64,000 nt of DNA from Novosphingobium marinum (GTDB lineage: Bacteria > Pseudomonadota > Alphaproteobacteria > Sphingomonadales > Sphingomonadaceae), in assembly GCF_013408095.1 (NCBI RefSeq), contig NZ_JACBZF010000004.1, positions 62,001 to 126,000 on the forward strand, written 5' to 3'. Position numbers and translations under genes: made by a program. The notes beneath the pieces are model-generated. The model had not been told where the DNA came from and did no database searches. It saw only the letters and a program-made list of their open reading frames with translations. Position 1 is the stretch's first letter, and every line of letters starts with the position of its first letter. Below, piece by piece: positions 26,820 to 34,826 of this stretch.

Positions 26820-28119
26820 GCGCGAAGCCAGTCTCGAGGCGATCGCCGGCAAGCCGCTGTCGCACGATTTCGGGCGGCGCTGGTGGATCGCGCTCGGCAT
26901 CGCGGCGCTGTTCGTCGCGCTTCTGGTGGCGGGCCTTGCAATCACCGCGATTGCCGGAATCGGGCGCTGGGGCAACGACATGCCTTTCGTCTGGGGCTTC
27001 GACCTCGCGAACTACTCCTGGTGGATCGGCATCGCAGACGGCACCGCGCTGCTCACCTGCCTGCTCGTGCTGTGGCGCGCGCCGCTCCGGCTTGCCGTCA
27101 ACCGCTGCGCCGAGGCGCTTGCGCTGGCTGCGGCGATCTGCGCGGGCGTGTTCCCGGTCATCCACCTCGGCCGGCCCGCGCTGGCATGGTGGACCGCGCC
27201 GATCCCGCAATCGACCGGGCTGTTTCCCAACCCGCTGAGCGCGCTCACCTGGGACTTCTGGGCAATCATCGCGCACCTCATCACCGTCGCCACGCTCGTC
27301 TTCATCGGCGCGCTGCCCGACATGGCGCTGATGCGTGACCGCGCGAAGCCGGGGCGGCGCAAGAAAATCTACGGCCTGCTCGCGCTTGGGTGGACAGGTT
27401 CGAGCGCGCAATGGGCCTACCATGCCCGCGCACACCGCCTCGTCGCGCTGGCGATGATACCCTTCATCTTCGCGATGCAGAGTGTCGTCGCGCTCGAGCT
27501 TGCCTCGACCATCGTGCCCGACTGGCATGACAGCGGACTGCCCATCCGCCTCGTCTTCAGCCACCTGGCGTCGGGCCTCGCCGTCGCATTCGGCTTCATC
27601 GCGATCCTCAAGATGACGTTCGGACTCCACGATCCGGGCGACCGGGACATCCTGGACAGGCTGGGGCACATCGTGCTCGCCGCCGTCCTCATATCGACGT
27701 TTCTCGTAGGAGTGACGGGCCTCGTCGAATTCCTCGGCCCGCCGTCCAGGTTCGACGCGTTCGGTGCCTGGACGACGAGCGAAGTCGCCTGGATCAGCTG
27801 GCTGAGCGTTCTCCTGAGCAAGGCGATCCCGCAGCTGCTGTGGTTCCGGCGCATCCGCATGAGCCCGCCGTGGGCGCTGTTCATCGCGCTGTGCATCGCG
27901 GTCGGCACTTGGGCTGATTCGCTCGCCGTCCTCGTCATCGGCATCGTCCACGACCGGCTGGTGCGACCGATCGGTTCATACGTCCCGACGATCACCGAAT
28001 GGATGATCCTGCTCGGCAGCCTGGGCCTCTTCGCGCTGATCGCGATCCTGTTCGTGCGGTTCGTCCCGGTCGTCTCGATCTACGAAACCCGCGCCGACGA
28101 TGCGGAGCTGGTGGCATGA
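26812..28119 (+). CDS. actC: Alternative complex III quinol-binding membrane subunit ActC (NrfD-like), divergent
   Basis: A 435-residue NrfD/PsrC-family protein with about ten transmembrane helices, expected to oxidise menaquinol or ubiquinol. Family landmarks are NYSWWIGIADGTALL, INR-like VNRCAEALALAAAICAGVFP, IHLGRP, and the IVPDWHDS loop. Compared with ActC sequences I recall, the conserved GIGHAGT reads GIADGTA, and the segment usually HxIVSFDFA reads QSVVALELA. So a His and an Asp thought to line the quinol site are replaced (by Asp and Glu). It overlaps actB by 8 bp and actD by 4 bp. Confidence 0.88.
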   Translation: MAEREASLEAIAGKPLSHDFGRRWWIALGIAALFVALLVAGLAITAIAGIGRWGNDMPFVWGFDLANYSWWIGIADGTALLTCLLVLWRAPLRLAVNRCAEALALAAAICAGVFPVIHLGRPALAWWTAPIPQSTGLFPNPLSALTWDFWAIIAHLITVATLVFIGALPDMALMRDRAKPGRRKKIYGLLALGWTGSSAQWAYHARAHRLVALAMIPFIFAMQSVVALELASTIVPDWHDSGLPIRLVFSHLASGLAVAFGFIAILKMTFGLHDPGDRDILDRLGHIVLAAVLISTFLVGVTGLVEFLGPPSRFDAFGAWTTSEVAWISWLSVLLSKAIPQLLWFRRIRMSPPWALFIALCIAVGTWADSLAVLVIGIVHDRLVRPIGSYVPTITEWMILLGSLGLFALIAILFVRFVPVVSIYETRADDAELVA

Positions 28120-28634
28120 GCGTGCTGATCGTCGCCTGCCTCGCCGACGAGGACGCGGCGTGCGATCTCTACGCGGACCTGCGCGAGGGCCATCGCGCCG
28201 AAATCCATTCGCAAGTGCCGCTGCGAAATGCGAAGCCGCCGGCCGAGACGCGGCCCGTCCGGCTTGGGCACATCGCGGCAGTCGTCGCCGTGATCGCGGT
28301 CGCGGCGGGACTGGCGATCCAGTACTACACCGGGCGACTGGCCTACCCGCAGGACATCGGCGGCCGCCCGGTCAACTGGTTCACGTACCTGTTCGTCTCG
28401 ATCGCGCTGGCGATGATGTGGACGGCGATCGCGTCGACGGTCGCATTCCTGCGCTATTCCGGCCTGCCCGACCTGCGCGCCCGGCTGTTCTCCTCGGAAA
28501 TGTCGGACGTGCTGGGCAACAGCGGCATCCTCGTGACGGTCGAGACGGAGGTGGACGAGGCAGACCGGCTGCAGCGCGAACTTGCCGCTCGCGACGGCGT
28601 CCTGCGGGTGGAGGTCCTGCGCGGTGAGGATTGA
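28116..28634 (+). CDS. actD: Alternative complex III subunit ActD
   Basis: A 172-residue protein with two central transmembrane helices (about residues 47-66 and 88-110) between soluble ends. The motif GRPVNWFTYLFVSIALAMMW between the helices is the ActD landmark (quinol:cytochrome c oxidoreductase membrane subunit). Its role is structural. It overlaps actC by 4 bp and actF by 11 bp, so there is no room for an actE gene between actD and actF. Confidence 0.85.
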   Translation: MSVLIVACLADEDAACDLYADLREGHRAEIHSQVPLRNAKPPAETRPVRLGHIAAVVAVIAVAAGLAIQYYTGRLAYPQDIGGRPVNWFTYLFVSIALAMMWTAIASTVAFLRYSGLPDLRARLFSSEMSDVLGNSGILVTVETEVDEADRLQRELAARDGVLRVEVLRGED

Positions 28635-29643
28635 GCCGCTCTCTGCACGCCCCTGGCTGGTGCTGGCCGCGATCACCCTCGCCGTCGTCGCGGCTGGCCT
28701 TGCCGGGCTGGTCGATGCGGACGGCTGGCGGATGGGCGTCACTGCGATCACCGGCCTTGCGCTTGCCAGCCTGATGCTCGCGATGATCGGCAGCCTCCTG
28801 CGCCGCGAGTGGCTCGACCTCGTCGAGGACGAGCTGCTGCCGGCGGGTGCGACGTTGCCCGTGTGCCTGGTGCTGGCGCTGCCGCTCGTCGGACAGACCG
28901 AGATGGCAAGCGCGCTCGTCACCCGCGGCATCGAGGAGACGGCCCGGCGCGAGGCGTGGTTCGCGGACTGGTTCGTGCTGCTGCGGCTCGCCGGGAGTTT
29001 CGCGCTGGCGCTGGGTTTCGTCGCCGCGATGATCCGCCTGCGCCCGCTGCGCCGCGAGGTCGCCATGATCGGACTGCCCTTGGTCGCCACTGCCTTCGCC
29101 GTGCTGCTGATCGACTGGGACCTCGTGCGCGCGCCGCGCTGGTGGACGCCGATCGTCCCGTTCATCGCGATCACGGGGCACCTTGCCGGCGCGCTGGCGA
29201 TCACCTTCATCTACCACCTCGCCCAGCGCGAAAAGGGCGACCGCATCGAGTTCCGGAGCCTGGCGGCGACGCTGCTGTCGCTGGCGCTGCTGTCGATCTG
29301 GGCCAGCGTCGTCCAGTACCTCATCGCCTGGTACGGCAACCTGCCCGACGCGGCGGGCTGGTACCTCGCCCGCTTCGAAGGCGCGCCCGGTCTCCTGCCC
29401 TTATCCGCCCTAGTCGCGGGCGCGGCGGTCTTCCTCCTGCTGTGGTCGCGGCGGCAGAAGGTAATGCTGATCGCCTCGATCCTGATGCTTGCCGCCTACC
29501 TCATGCATACCGTCTGGTGGTTCGCGGGCGCCGACCTGCCGGACCTTGCCAGCTTCGCCGCCGTCTTCGCTGTCTGGGCGGCGTGGCTCTGGCTGCTGGG
29601 TGCCTGGTACGATGCGCGCATCGGGCCGGCGCAAGGTGCCTAG
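28624..29643 (+). CDS. actF: Alternative complex III membrane subunit ActF
   Basis: A 339-residue integral membrane protein with about nine to ten helices, an ActC-like paralogue without cofactors. GTG 28624 was chosen because it starts inside the actD end and directly precedes the first hydrophobic segment. The position as last act gene and the helix count support ActF; residue-level similarity is weaker than for ActA-D. It overlaps the convergent methyltransferase gene by 4 bp. No actG follows. Confidence 0.75.
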   Translation: MRIEPLSARPWLVLAAITLAVVAAGLAGLVDADGWRMGVTAITGLALASLMLAMIGSLLRREWLDLVEDELLPAGATLPVCLVLALPLVGQTEMASALVTRGIEETARREAWFADWFVLLRLAGSFALALGFVAAMIRLRPLRREVAMIGLPLVATAFAVLLIDWDLVRAPRWWTPIVPFIAITGHLAGALAITFIYHLAQREKGDRIEFRSLAATLLSLALLSIWASVVQYLIAWYGNLPDAAGWYLARFEGAPGLLPLSALVAGAAVFLLLWSRRQKVMLIASILMLAAYLMHTVWWFAGADLPDLASFAAVFAVWAAWLWLLGAWYDARIGPAQGA

Positions 29644-31058
29644 GCGATCAGCAGGGCGCGCTGCGCAGCAACGGTCAGCGCCTGCTCGGTCTCCTCGGCC
29701 GGGACACCGAGTTCCATGGCGGCAATTTCCGGAATCGTGCGGGAGCCGTCCGCGGCTGCCAGGAACGCCCGGAGCGGAGGTTGCGCGATCCGGATCTTGT
29801 CCTGCGCCAGGTTGAAGACTTCCTCGTCCCCCGCCCCGAACTTGGCGCGCACCATCGGGCTCAGTTTCGGGTGCTCACCGGGCTTGCGGACCCACGGTTC
29901 CGGGCCCGGATGGAGCGTCAGGAAACGATGCGCGAACATGGCGAGCAGCGGGCGCAGCTGGTCCGGCCCGCGCGCGATGTCGGAGACCTTCACGCGCAGC
30001 GGATAGACCGACCCGGCCTGCTCCAGCGCGTCGGACAAGTCTCCGTCGGGTATCTCGAAATTGTCCTTGCCGACGTGGAAGCGCCCGTCCTCGCCGCGCG
30101 ACATCGGCGTTGCGAGCCACATGTCCGAGAGGCGCTCGAAATCGATCGTCCTGTCGATCCGGCGTTCGGGCCGGACGAACAGCGACTGGCGGAAAAAGCG
30201 GATATCCCGGAAGTCGCCGCGCATCTGCCTGCGCAGGATAAGCTCGTCCGCCTTCGCGGAATTGAAGGGCGCATCTTCCCCGATCTCGAAAAAGCCCTGC
30301 AGCTTCAGGTGCCGGCCCGAATCGGTCAGGTAGCGCAAGTTGTGCCGGGCGCCGGCGCGGACGACATCGACGAGCTTCTGCGGATAGTAGACTTCTCCCA
30401 GTTCGTCGTGGAACAGCGCGCCCCAGGGCCGGTCCAGCATCGAATCGACATGCTCCTTGAGGCAGGCGATCATCGGGTGGTCTTCGGTCCGGTCGCGGTA
30501 TTCGTGCAGGACGCGCATCGTGATCTGCTTGACCTCGTCGGGATCGTCCACGCCTTCGAGCTCGAACTTGATCGTGTCGCGCAGCATCTTGCGGAAATGC
30601 CCGCCGGGGATCGCATTGTAGCTGACGAAAGCCACGCCGTTGTCCGACAACACGTGGTCGAGCAGCTCGAGGATGCCTTCGCGCACCTGCGGCGGCACCC
30701 AGGCATAAAGGCCGTGGACGACGACGTAGTCAAAGCTGCGCGCCGGATAGCGCTTGTGTGCCTCCATCACGTCGTCGACCGCAAGCGTGACGTTGTCGAA
30801 CCGCCCCGCCTTCACGAGGTCCTGCCCGCGCCCGATCGCTGCCTCGGACAGGTCGAAGCCGTGTGCATCGCACTTCGGCCAGGCGGCGGCGAGGCTCAAC
30901 AGGTTGACGCAGTCGCCACCGCCGACTTCGAGCAGGCGCGCCGTCGAGGGATCGGGCATGTCGAGCCCGGCAAGCCGACCGAGAGCCCAGTGGACATCGG
31001 GATGCGCCGTTTCCAGCAGCATCGACGGGTATTCGACGATGTCGTAAGTCGTCTTCAC
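29640..31058 (-). CDS. Class I methyltransferase with PKMT-type regulatory region, at the end of the tss operon
   Basis: A 472-residue protein. The N-terminal SAM-binding fold has motif I LLEVGGGDCVNLLSLAA near residues 42-58 and an acidic motif II (CDAHGFDLSEAAI). After residue 200 comes a region like the methyltransferase regulatory domain found in rickettsial-type protein lysine methyltransferases. The C-terminal 150 residues resemble a winged-helix-like tail (RLLEV...PEIAAMELGVPAEE). It starts 40 bp downstream of tssH on the same strand with no clear terminator between, so it is probably part of the T6SS operon. The substrate is unknown; a secretion component is one possibility. Confidence 0.82.
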   Translation of the reverse strand: MKTTYDIVEYPSMLLETAHPDVHWALGRLAGLDMPDPSTARLLEVGGGDCVNLLSLAAAWPKCDAHGFDLSEAAIGRGQDLVKAGRFDNVTLAVDDVMEAHKRYPARSFDYVVVHGLYAWVPPQVREGILELLDHVLSDNGVAFVSYNAIPGGHFRKMLRDTIKFELEGVDDPDEVKQITMRVLHEYRDRTEDHPMIACLKEHVDSMLDRPWGALFHDELGEVYYPQKLVDVVRAGARHNLRYLTDSGRHLKLQGFFEIGEDAPFNSAKADELILRRQMRGDFRDIRFFRQSLFVRPERRIDRTIDFERLSDMWLATPMSRGEDGRFHVGKDNFEIPDGDLSDALEQAGSVYPLRVKVSDIARGPDQLRPLLAMFAHRFLTLHPGPEPWVRKPGEHPKLSPMVRAKFGAGDEEVFNLAQDKIRIAQPPLRAFLAAADGSRTIPEIAAMELGVPAEETEQALTVAAQRALLIA

Positions 31059-31098
31059 GCAAGCACTCCCGGTCGCTTCGCCATGTTCCGCATTCGCC

Positions 31099-33759
31099 TC
31101 AGGCGAATTCGTAGGCGAAGTCGTCGTCCTTAACCTTGACCTCGATCCGGTTGATCACCTCGCCGCCCATCTGGCGGTTGAGCAGCTCGACCGAGACTTC
31201 GGGCAGCATCGTGTTGGTCAGGATCGCGTCGATCATGCGCCCGCCGCTGGCCATTTCGGTGCAGCGCGACACGATCATGTCCATGACCTCGTCGCCGTAG
31301 ACGAACTCGATGTCGTGGTTCTCGCCGATGCGGCGGACGATGCGCTCGAGCTGGATCTTGACGATGCCCTTCAGCATCTCGGGCGAAAGCGGGTAGTAGG
31401 GCAGCACGATCAGGCGGCCGAGCAGCGCGGGCGGAAAGACCTTGAGCAGGTCGGGACGCAGTGCCTGCGCCAGCCCTTCGGGATCGGGCTTCATCTCGTC
31501 GTCCTCGCTCATCGAGGTGATGAGTTCGGTGCCGACATTGCTGGTGAGCAGGATCAGCGTGTTCTTGAAATCGATGTGCCGTCCCTCGGCATCGTCCATG
31601 TAGCCCTTGTCGAAGACCTGGAAGAACATCTCGTGGACGTCGGGGTGCGCCTTCTCGACCTCGTCGAGCAGCACGACCGAGTAGGGCCGCCTCCGCACCG
31701 CCTCGGTCAGGACACCGCCCTGCCCGTATCCGACGTAACCCGCCGGCGCGCCCTTCAGCGTCGAGACGGTGTGCGCTTCCTGGAATTCGCTCATGTTGAT
31801 GACGATGCAGCTGTCCTCGCCCGAGAACAGCAGTTCGGACAGGACCATCGCGGTCTCGGTCTTGCCGACGCCCGACGGTCCGCAGAGCATGAACACGCCC
31901 ACCGGCTTGTTCGGATTGTCGAGCTTGGCGCGGCTGGTCTGGATGCGCTTGGCAATCGCGTCCATCGCGTGATCCTGCCCGATGACGCGCTTCTTGAGCT
32001 GGTCGGCAATGGTCAGCACGCTCTCGATCTCGTTCTTGACCATGCGGCCCATCGGGATGCCGGTCCAGTCGCCGACAACGGCCGCGACCGCGTCCTGATC
32101 GACCACCGCAAAGACCATCGGCTGGTCGCCGTGCGCCTCTTCCAGAGCCTTGAGCGCATCCTGCAGGTCGGTCTTGAGCTGTTCCTCGTTCTCGACCTCG
32201 CCGCCCTCGCCGGCGGCCTCGCGCGCTTCGGACAGCGCGTTGCGGGTGGTGGTCACCTGCTCCAGCGCCTGCTTCTCGCGCTCCCACTTCGCGTTGATCT
32301 CGTCGAGATCGGCCTTCGCCTCCGCGATGGCCTCGTCGAGCTTGGGAATGCGACCGCCATCGGTGTACTGGCCCGACGCCTCGCGCGCTGCGATCTCGCG
32401 CTCGACCTCGAGCAGTTCGAGCCGGCGCGCGCGGTCCTCGACCGGCGCCGGCGTCGCGTGCTGCGACACCGCGACACGCGCGCAGGCGGTGTCGAGCAGG
32501 CTGACCGCCTTGTCGGGCAGCTGGCGCGCCGGCACGTAGCGTTGCGACAGCTTGACCGCCGCCTCGGTCGCCTCGTCGAGGACGACGACATTGTGGTGCG
32601 ATTCCATCATCGGCGCGACCGAGCGGATCATCGCGACCGCCTTGTCGGTCTCGGGCTCGCCGACATTGACCGTCTGGAAGCGACGGGTCAGCGCCGGGTC
32701 CTTCTCGAAGTACTGGCGATACTCGGCCCAGGTCGTCGCAGCGACGGTGCGCAGCTTGCCGCGCGCGAGCGCCGGCTTCAGAAGGTTCGCGGCATCGCCG
32801 GTGCCCGCCTGGCCGCCCGCGCCGATCAGCGTGTGCGCCTCGTCGATGAACAGGATGATCGGGGAATCGCTCTGCTCGACCTCGTCGATGACCTGCCGCA
32901 GGCGCTTCTCGAACTCGCCCTTCATGCTCGCGCCTGCCTGCATCAGCCCGATGTCGAGCGAACGCAGCGTCACCTCGCGGAGCGCGGGCGGAACATCGCC
33001 GTCGACGATGCGCTTGGCGAAGCCTTCGGCCACCGCGGTCTTGCCGACGCCCGCCTCGCCGACGAGGATCGGGTTGTTCTGGCGGCGGCGCAGGAGGATG
33101 TCGATCGTCTGCCGGATCTCGGCGTCGCGGCCCACGATCTTGTCGATCTTGCCGTCGCGCGCCTGCTGGGTGAGATCGACCGAGAACTTCTCGAGTGCCT
33201 CGCCGTCGCCCACGGGACCGGCGGGCGATGCCTCGGTGCCGTCGGTGGCGAGCGAGACCGGCGCGCCGTCTTTCTGCGTCTTCTCGTGGCTGGTGCCGCA
33301 AATGCTCTCGAATTCGCTCGACAGCTTCTCGACCTGGATTTTGCGGAATTCCTTGCTGATGTTGAACAGCGCGTTTTTCAGCGTCGGCGTCTTGAGCATG
33401 CCGTAAAGCAGGTGCCCGGTGCGCACGCGCGCGGCGCCGAACTGCAGCGAGGCATAGAGCCAGCCCTTCTCGATCGACTCCTCGACCTGCGGCGAGAAGT
33501 CGGAGATCGACGTCGCCCCGCGCGGCAGCCCGTCGAGCGTTGCGACAACCTCGCGCGCCAGTGTCTCGTCGTGCAGGCCGAAGGCCTTGCGGATCGATGC
33601 CACGTCGTTCTGCTCGTCCTGCAGCATCACGTGAATCCAGTGGACCAGCTCCACGTACGGGTTTCCGCGCATCTTGCAGAAGCCGGTGGCGGTCTCGATG
33701 GCCTTGAGCGCGGTCGAATTGAGGCGACCGAACAGGGCGCTGCGGCTGATCTCTGTCAT
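31099..33759 (-). CDS. tssH: T6SS ATPase ClpV
   Basis: An 886-residue AAA+ ATPase that dismantles the contracted TssB/TssC sheath so it can be reused. The N-domain (about 1-160) precedes two AAA modules with Walker A GEAGVGKTAV near residue 236 and GPSGVGKTET near residue 626, a coiled-coil middle domain (about 400-530) and Walker B LFIDEAHTLIGAGG. ATG 33759 is preceded by AAGGAAG at 8 bp. It overlaps tssG by 4 bp. The ClpV-specific N-domain and its place in the tss operon separate it from ClpB. Confidence 0.96.
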   Translation of the reverse strand: MTEISRSALFGRLNSTALKAIETATGFCKMRGNPYVELVHWIHVMLQDEQNDVASIRKAFGLHDETLAREVVATLDGLPRGATSISDFSPQVEESIEKGWLYASLQFGAARVRTGHLLYGMLKTPTLKNALFNISKEFRKIQVEKLSSEFESICGTSHEKTQKDGAPVSLATDGTEASPAGPVGDGEALEKFSVDLTQQARDGKIDKIVGRDAEIRQTIDILLRRRQNNPILVGEAGVGKTAVAEGFAKRIVDGDVPPALREVTLRSLDIGLMQAGASMKGEFEKRLRQVIDEVEQSDSPIILFIDEAHTLIGAGGQAGTGDAANLLKPALARGKLRTVAATTWAEYRQYFEKDPALTRRFQTVNVGEPETDKAVAMIRSVAPMMESHHNVVVLDEATEAAVKLSQRYVPARQLPDKAVSLLDTACARVAVSQHATPAPVEDRARRLELLEVEREIAAREASGQYTDGGRIPKLDEAIAEAKADLDEINAKWEREKQALEQVTTTRNALSEAREAAGEGGEVENEEQLKTDLQDALKALEEAHGDQPMVFAVVDQDAVAAVVGDWTGIPMGRMVKNEIESVLTIADQLKKRVIGQDHAMDAIAKRIQTSRAKLDNPNKPVGVFMLCGPSGVGKTETAMVLSELLFSGEDSCIVINMSEFQEAHTVSTLKGAPAGYVGYGQGGVLTEAVRRRPYSVVLLDEVEKAHPDVHEMFFQVFDKGYMDDAEGRHIDFKNTLILLTSNVGTELITSMSEDDEMKPDPEGLAQALRPDLLKVFPPALLGRLIVLPYYPLSPEMLKGIVKIQLERIVRRIGENHDIEFVYGDEVMDMIVSRCTEMASGGRMIDAILTNTMLPEVSVELLNRQMGGEVINRIEVKVKDDDFAYEFA

Positions 33760-34826
33760 TGCACGGGCTTCCTTCTCTTCATGCTGGTCTTGCGCAGGTG
33801 CGCGTCGGCGCGAATTCGGCCGCTGGGCGGCCCCACGACTTTCCCGCGACGCACGGCGCGCGGCGGGGTCGGTTTCTTTATCCATCCCGTCCAGCCGAGG
33901 CGGGCCTTGCCATCGAGCCGCGCGGCGGGCGCGTCGGCATCGTCGAGCTCGACGGTGAGGTCCCATTCGAGATGGGTGGGCTTGAACGCCTCGATCGCTT
34001 CGGCCGCGACCTGGAAGCGTTGCCCCCCGGGCATCAGCGAAAGATAGTCGCGGTGGCTTTCGGCGCGCACGATCACGCGGAACGCATCGGATGCGGTGAA
34101 CATGCGGCTGCCGGTGACCGCGTCGAAGCCAAGCGTCGCGAAGGACCTGCCGAGGCGGCTGCGGTCCTCGGGCTCGAGACTGCGCCAGCGCGGAACGTAC
34201 TCGATGACGCGCACCGGCTGCCTGAGCAGGTGGGTCAGCGCATCCTCGATCGCGATGGCGCTGCGCAGGCCGCCGAACAGCGCCGCATAGTGCGTGCGCG
34301 AATCGGGGAGAAAGGCGTCGCCTTCGCGCGCGCCTTCCTTGCAGCCGGTCAGCGCCGCGATCCAGTCGGCGAAGTTGTCGTCGCCGGGCCGGTCTGCATG
34401 GGCCACCGGCTGCGAATCCGCCCAGGCGCGGTAGAACAGCTGCAGCATCCGACCCGCCAGCACGTCGAGCCAGTCGCCGAAGGGCCGCTTCTTCGAATAA
34501 CGCCTTTCGAAGAAGGCGAACTCGCTCATGTGCGTGGGCAGCGGCCCCATCGGGCCGGTCAGCCCCAGCCAGTATCCGCGCAGCCGTGCCCGCCCCTTCA
34601 TCTGCTCGAGCCGGGCGAGCGTGCTCGCGGCGAATTGCAGGTGCGGTTCCTGCGCCAGGTCGATCACGCTGTTTTCCGGACGCTTCGCCCTGCCGACGCG
34701 CGGCTTACCCTGCACGCGCGCCTCCATCTGGCGCACGATGGGGAACAGCCCCGTACGGCTCAGGTCCTGCTCCTGCAGGAACCGGGCCGTCAGATCGTGT
34801 GTTTCCGTCCGATCCTGGCCGGCCAT
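33756..34826 (-). CDS. tssG: T6SS baseplate protein TssG
   Basis: A 356-residue baseplate wedge protein (VasB/ImpH family). Landmarks include LFPIVRQMEAR near the N-terminus, YWLGLTGPMGPLPTHMSEF and the LGxxFATLGFDAVTGSRMF region. Start 34826 lies 37 bp inside the 3' end of tssF, a coupling typical of tssF-tssG pairs. The tail is basic and rich in Arg/Lys. It works with TssE, TssF and TssK under the tail tube. Confidence 0.93.
   Translation of the reverse strand: MAGQDRTETHDLTARFLQEQDLSRTGLFPIVRQMEARVQGKPRVGRAKRPENSVIDLAQEPHLQFAASTLARLEQMKGRARLRGYWLGLTGPMGPLPTHMSEFAFFERRYSKKRPFGDWLDVLAGRMLQLFYRAWADSQPVAHADRPGDDNFADWIAALTGCKEGAREGDAFLPDSRTHYAALFGGLRSAIAIEDALTHLLRQPVRVIEYVPRWRSLEPEDRSRLGRSFATLGFDAVTGSRMFTASDAFRVIVRAESHRDYLSLMPGGQRFQVAAEAIEAFKPTHLEWDLTVELDDADAPAARLDGKARLGWTGWIKKPTPPRAVRRGKVVGPPSGRIRADAHLRKTSMKRRKPVQ

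Noticed and set aside
31092..31108. Palindrome at the tssH stop as a terminator
   Set aside because: ATTCGCCT-C-AGGCGAAT is partly coding, leaves only a short stem with a 5 nt loop, and has no T run after it.
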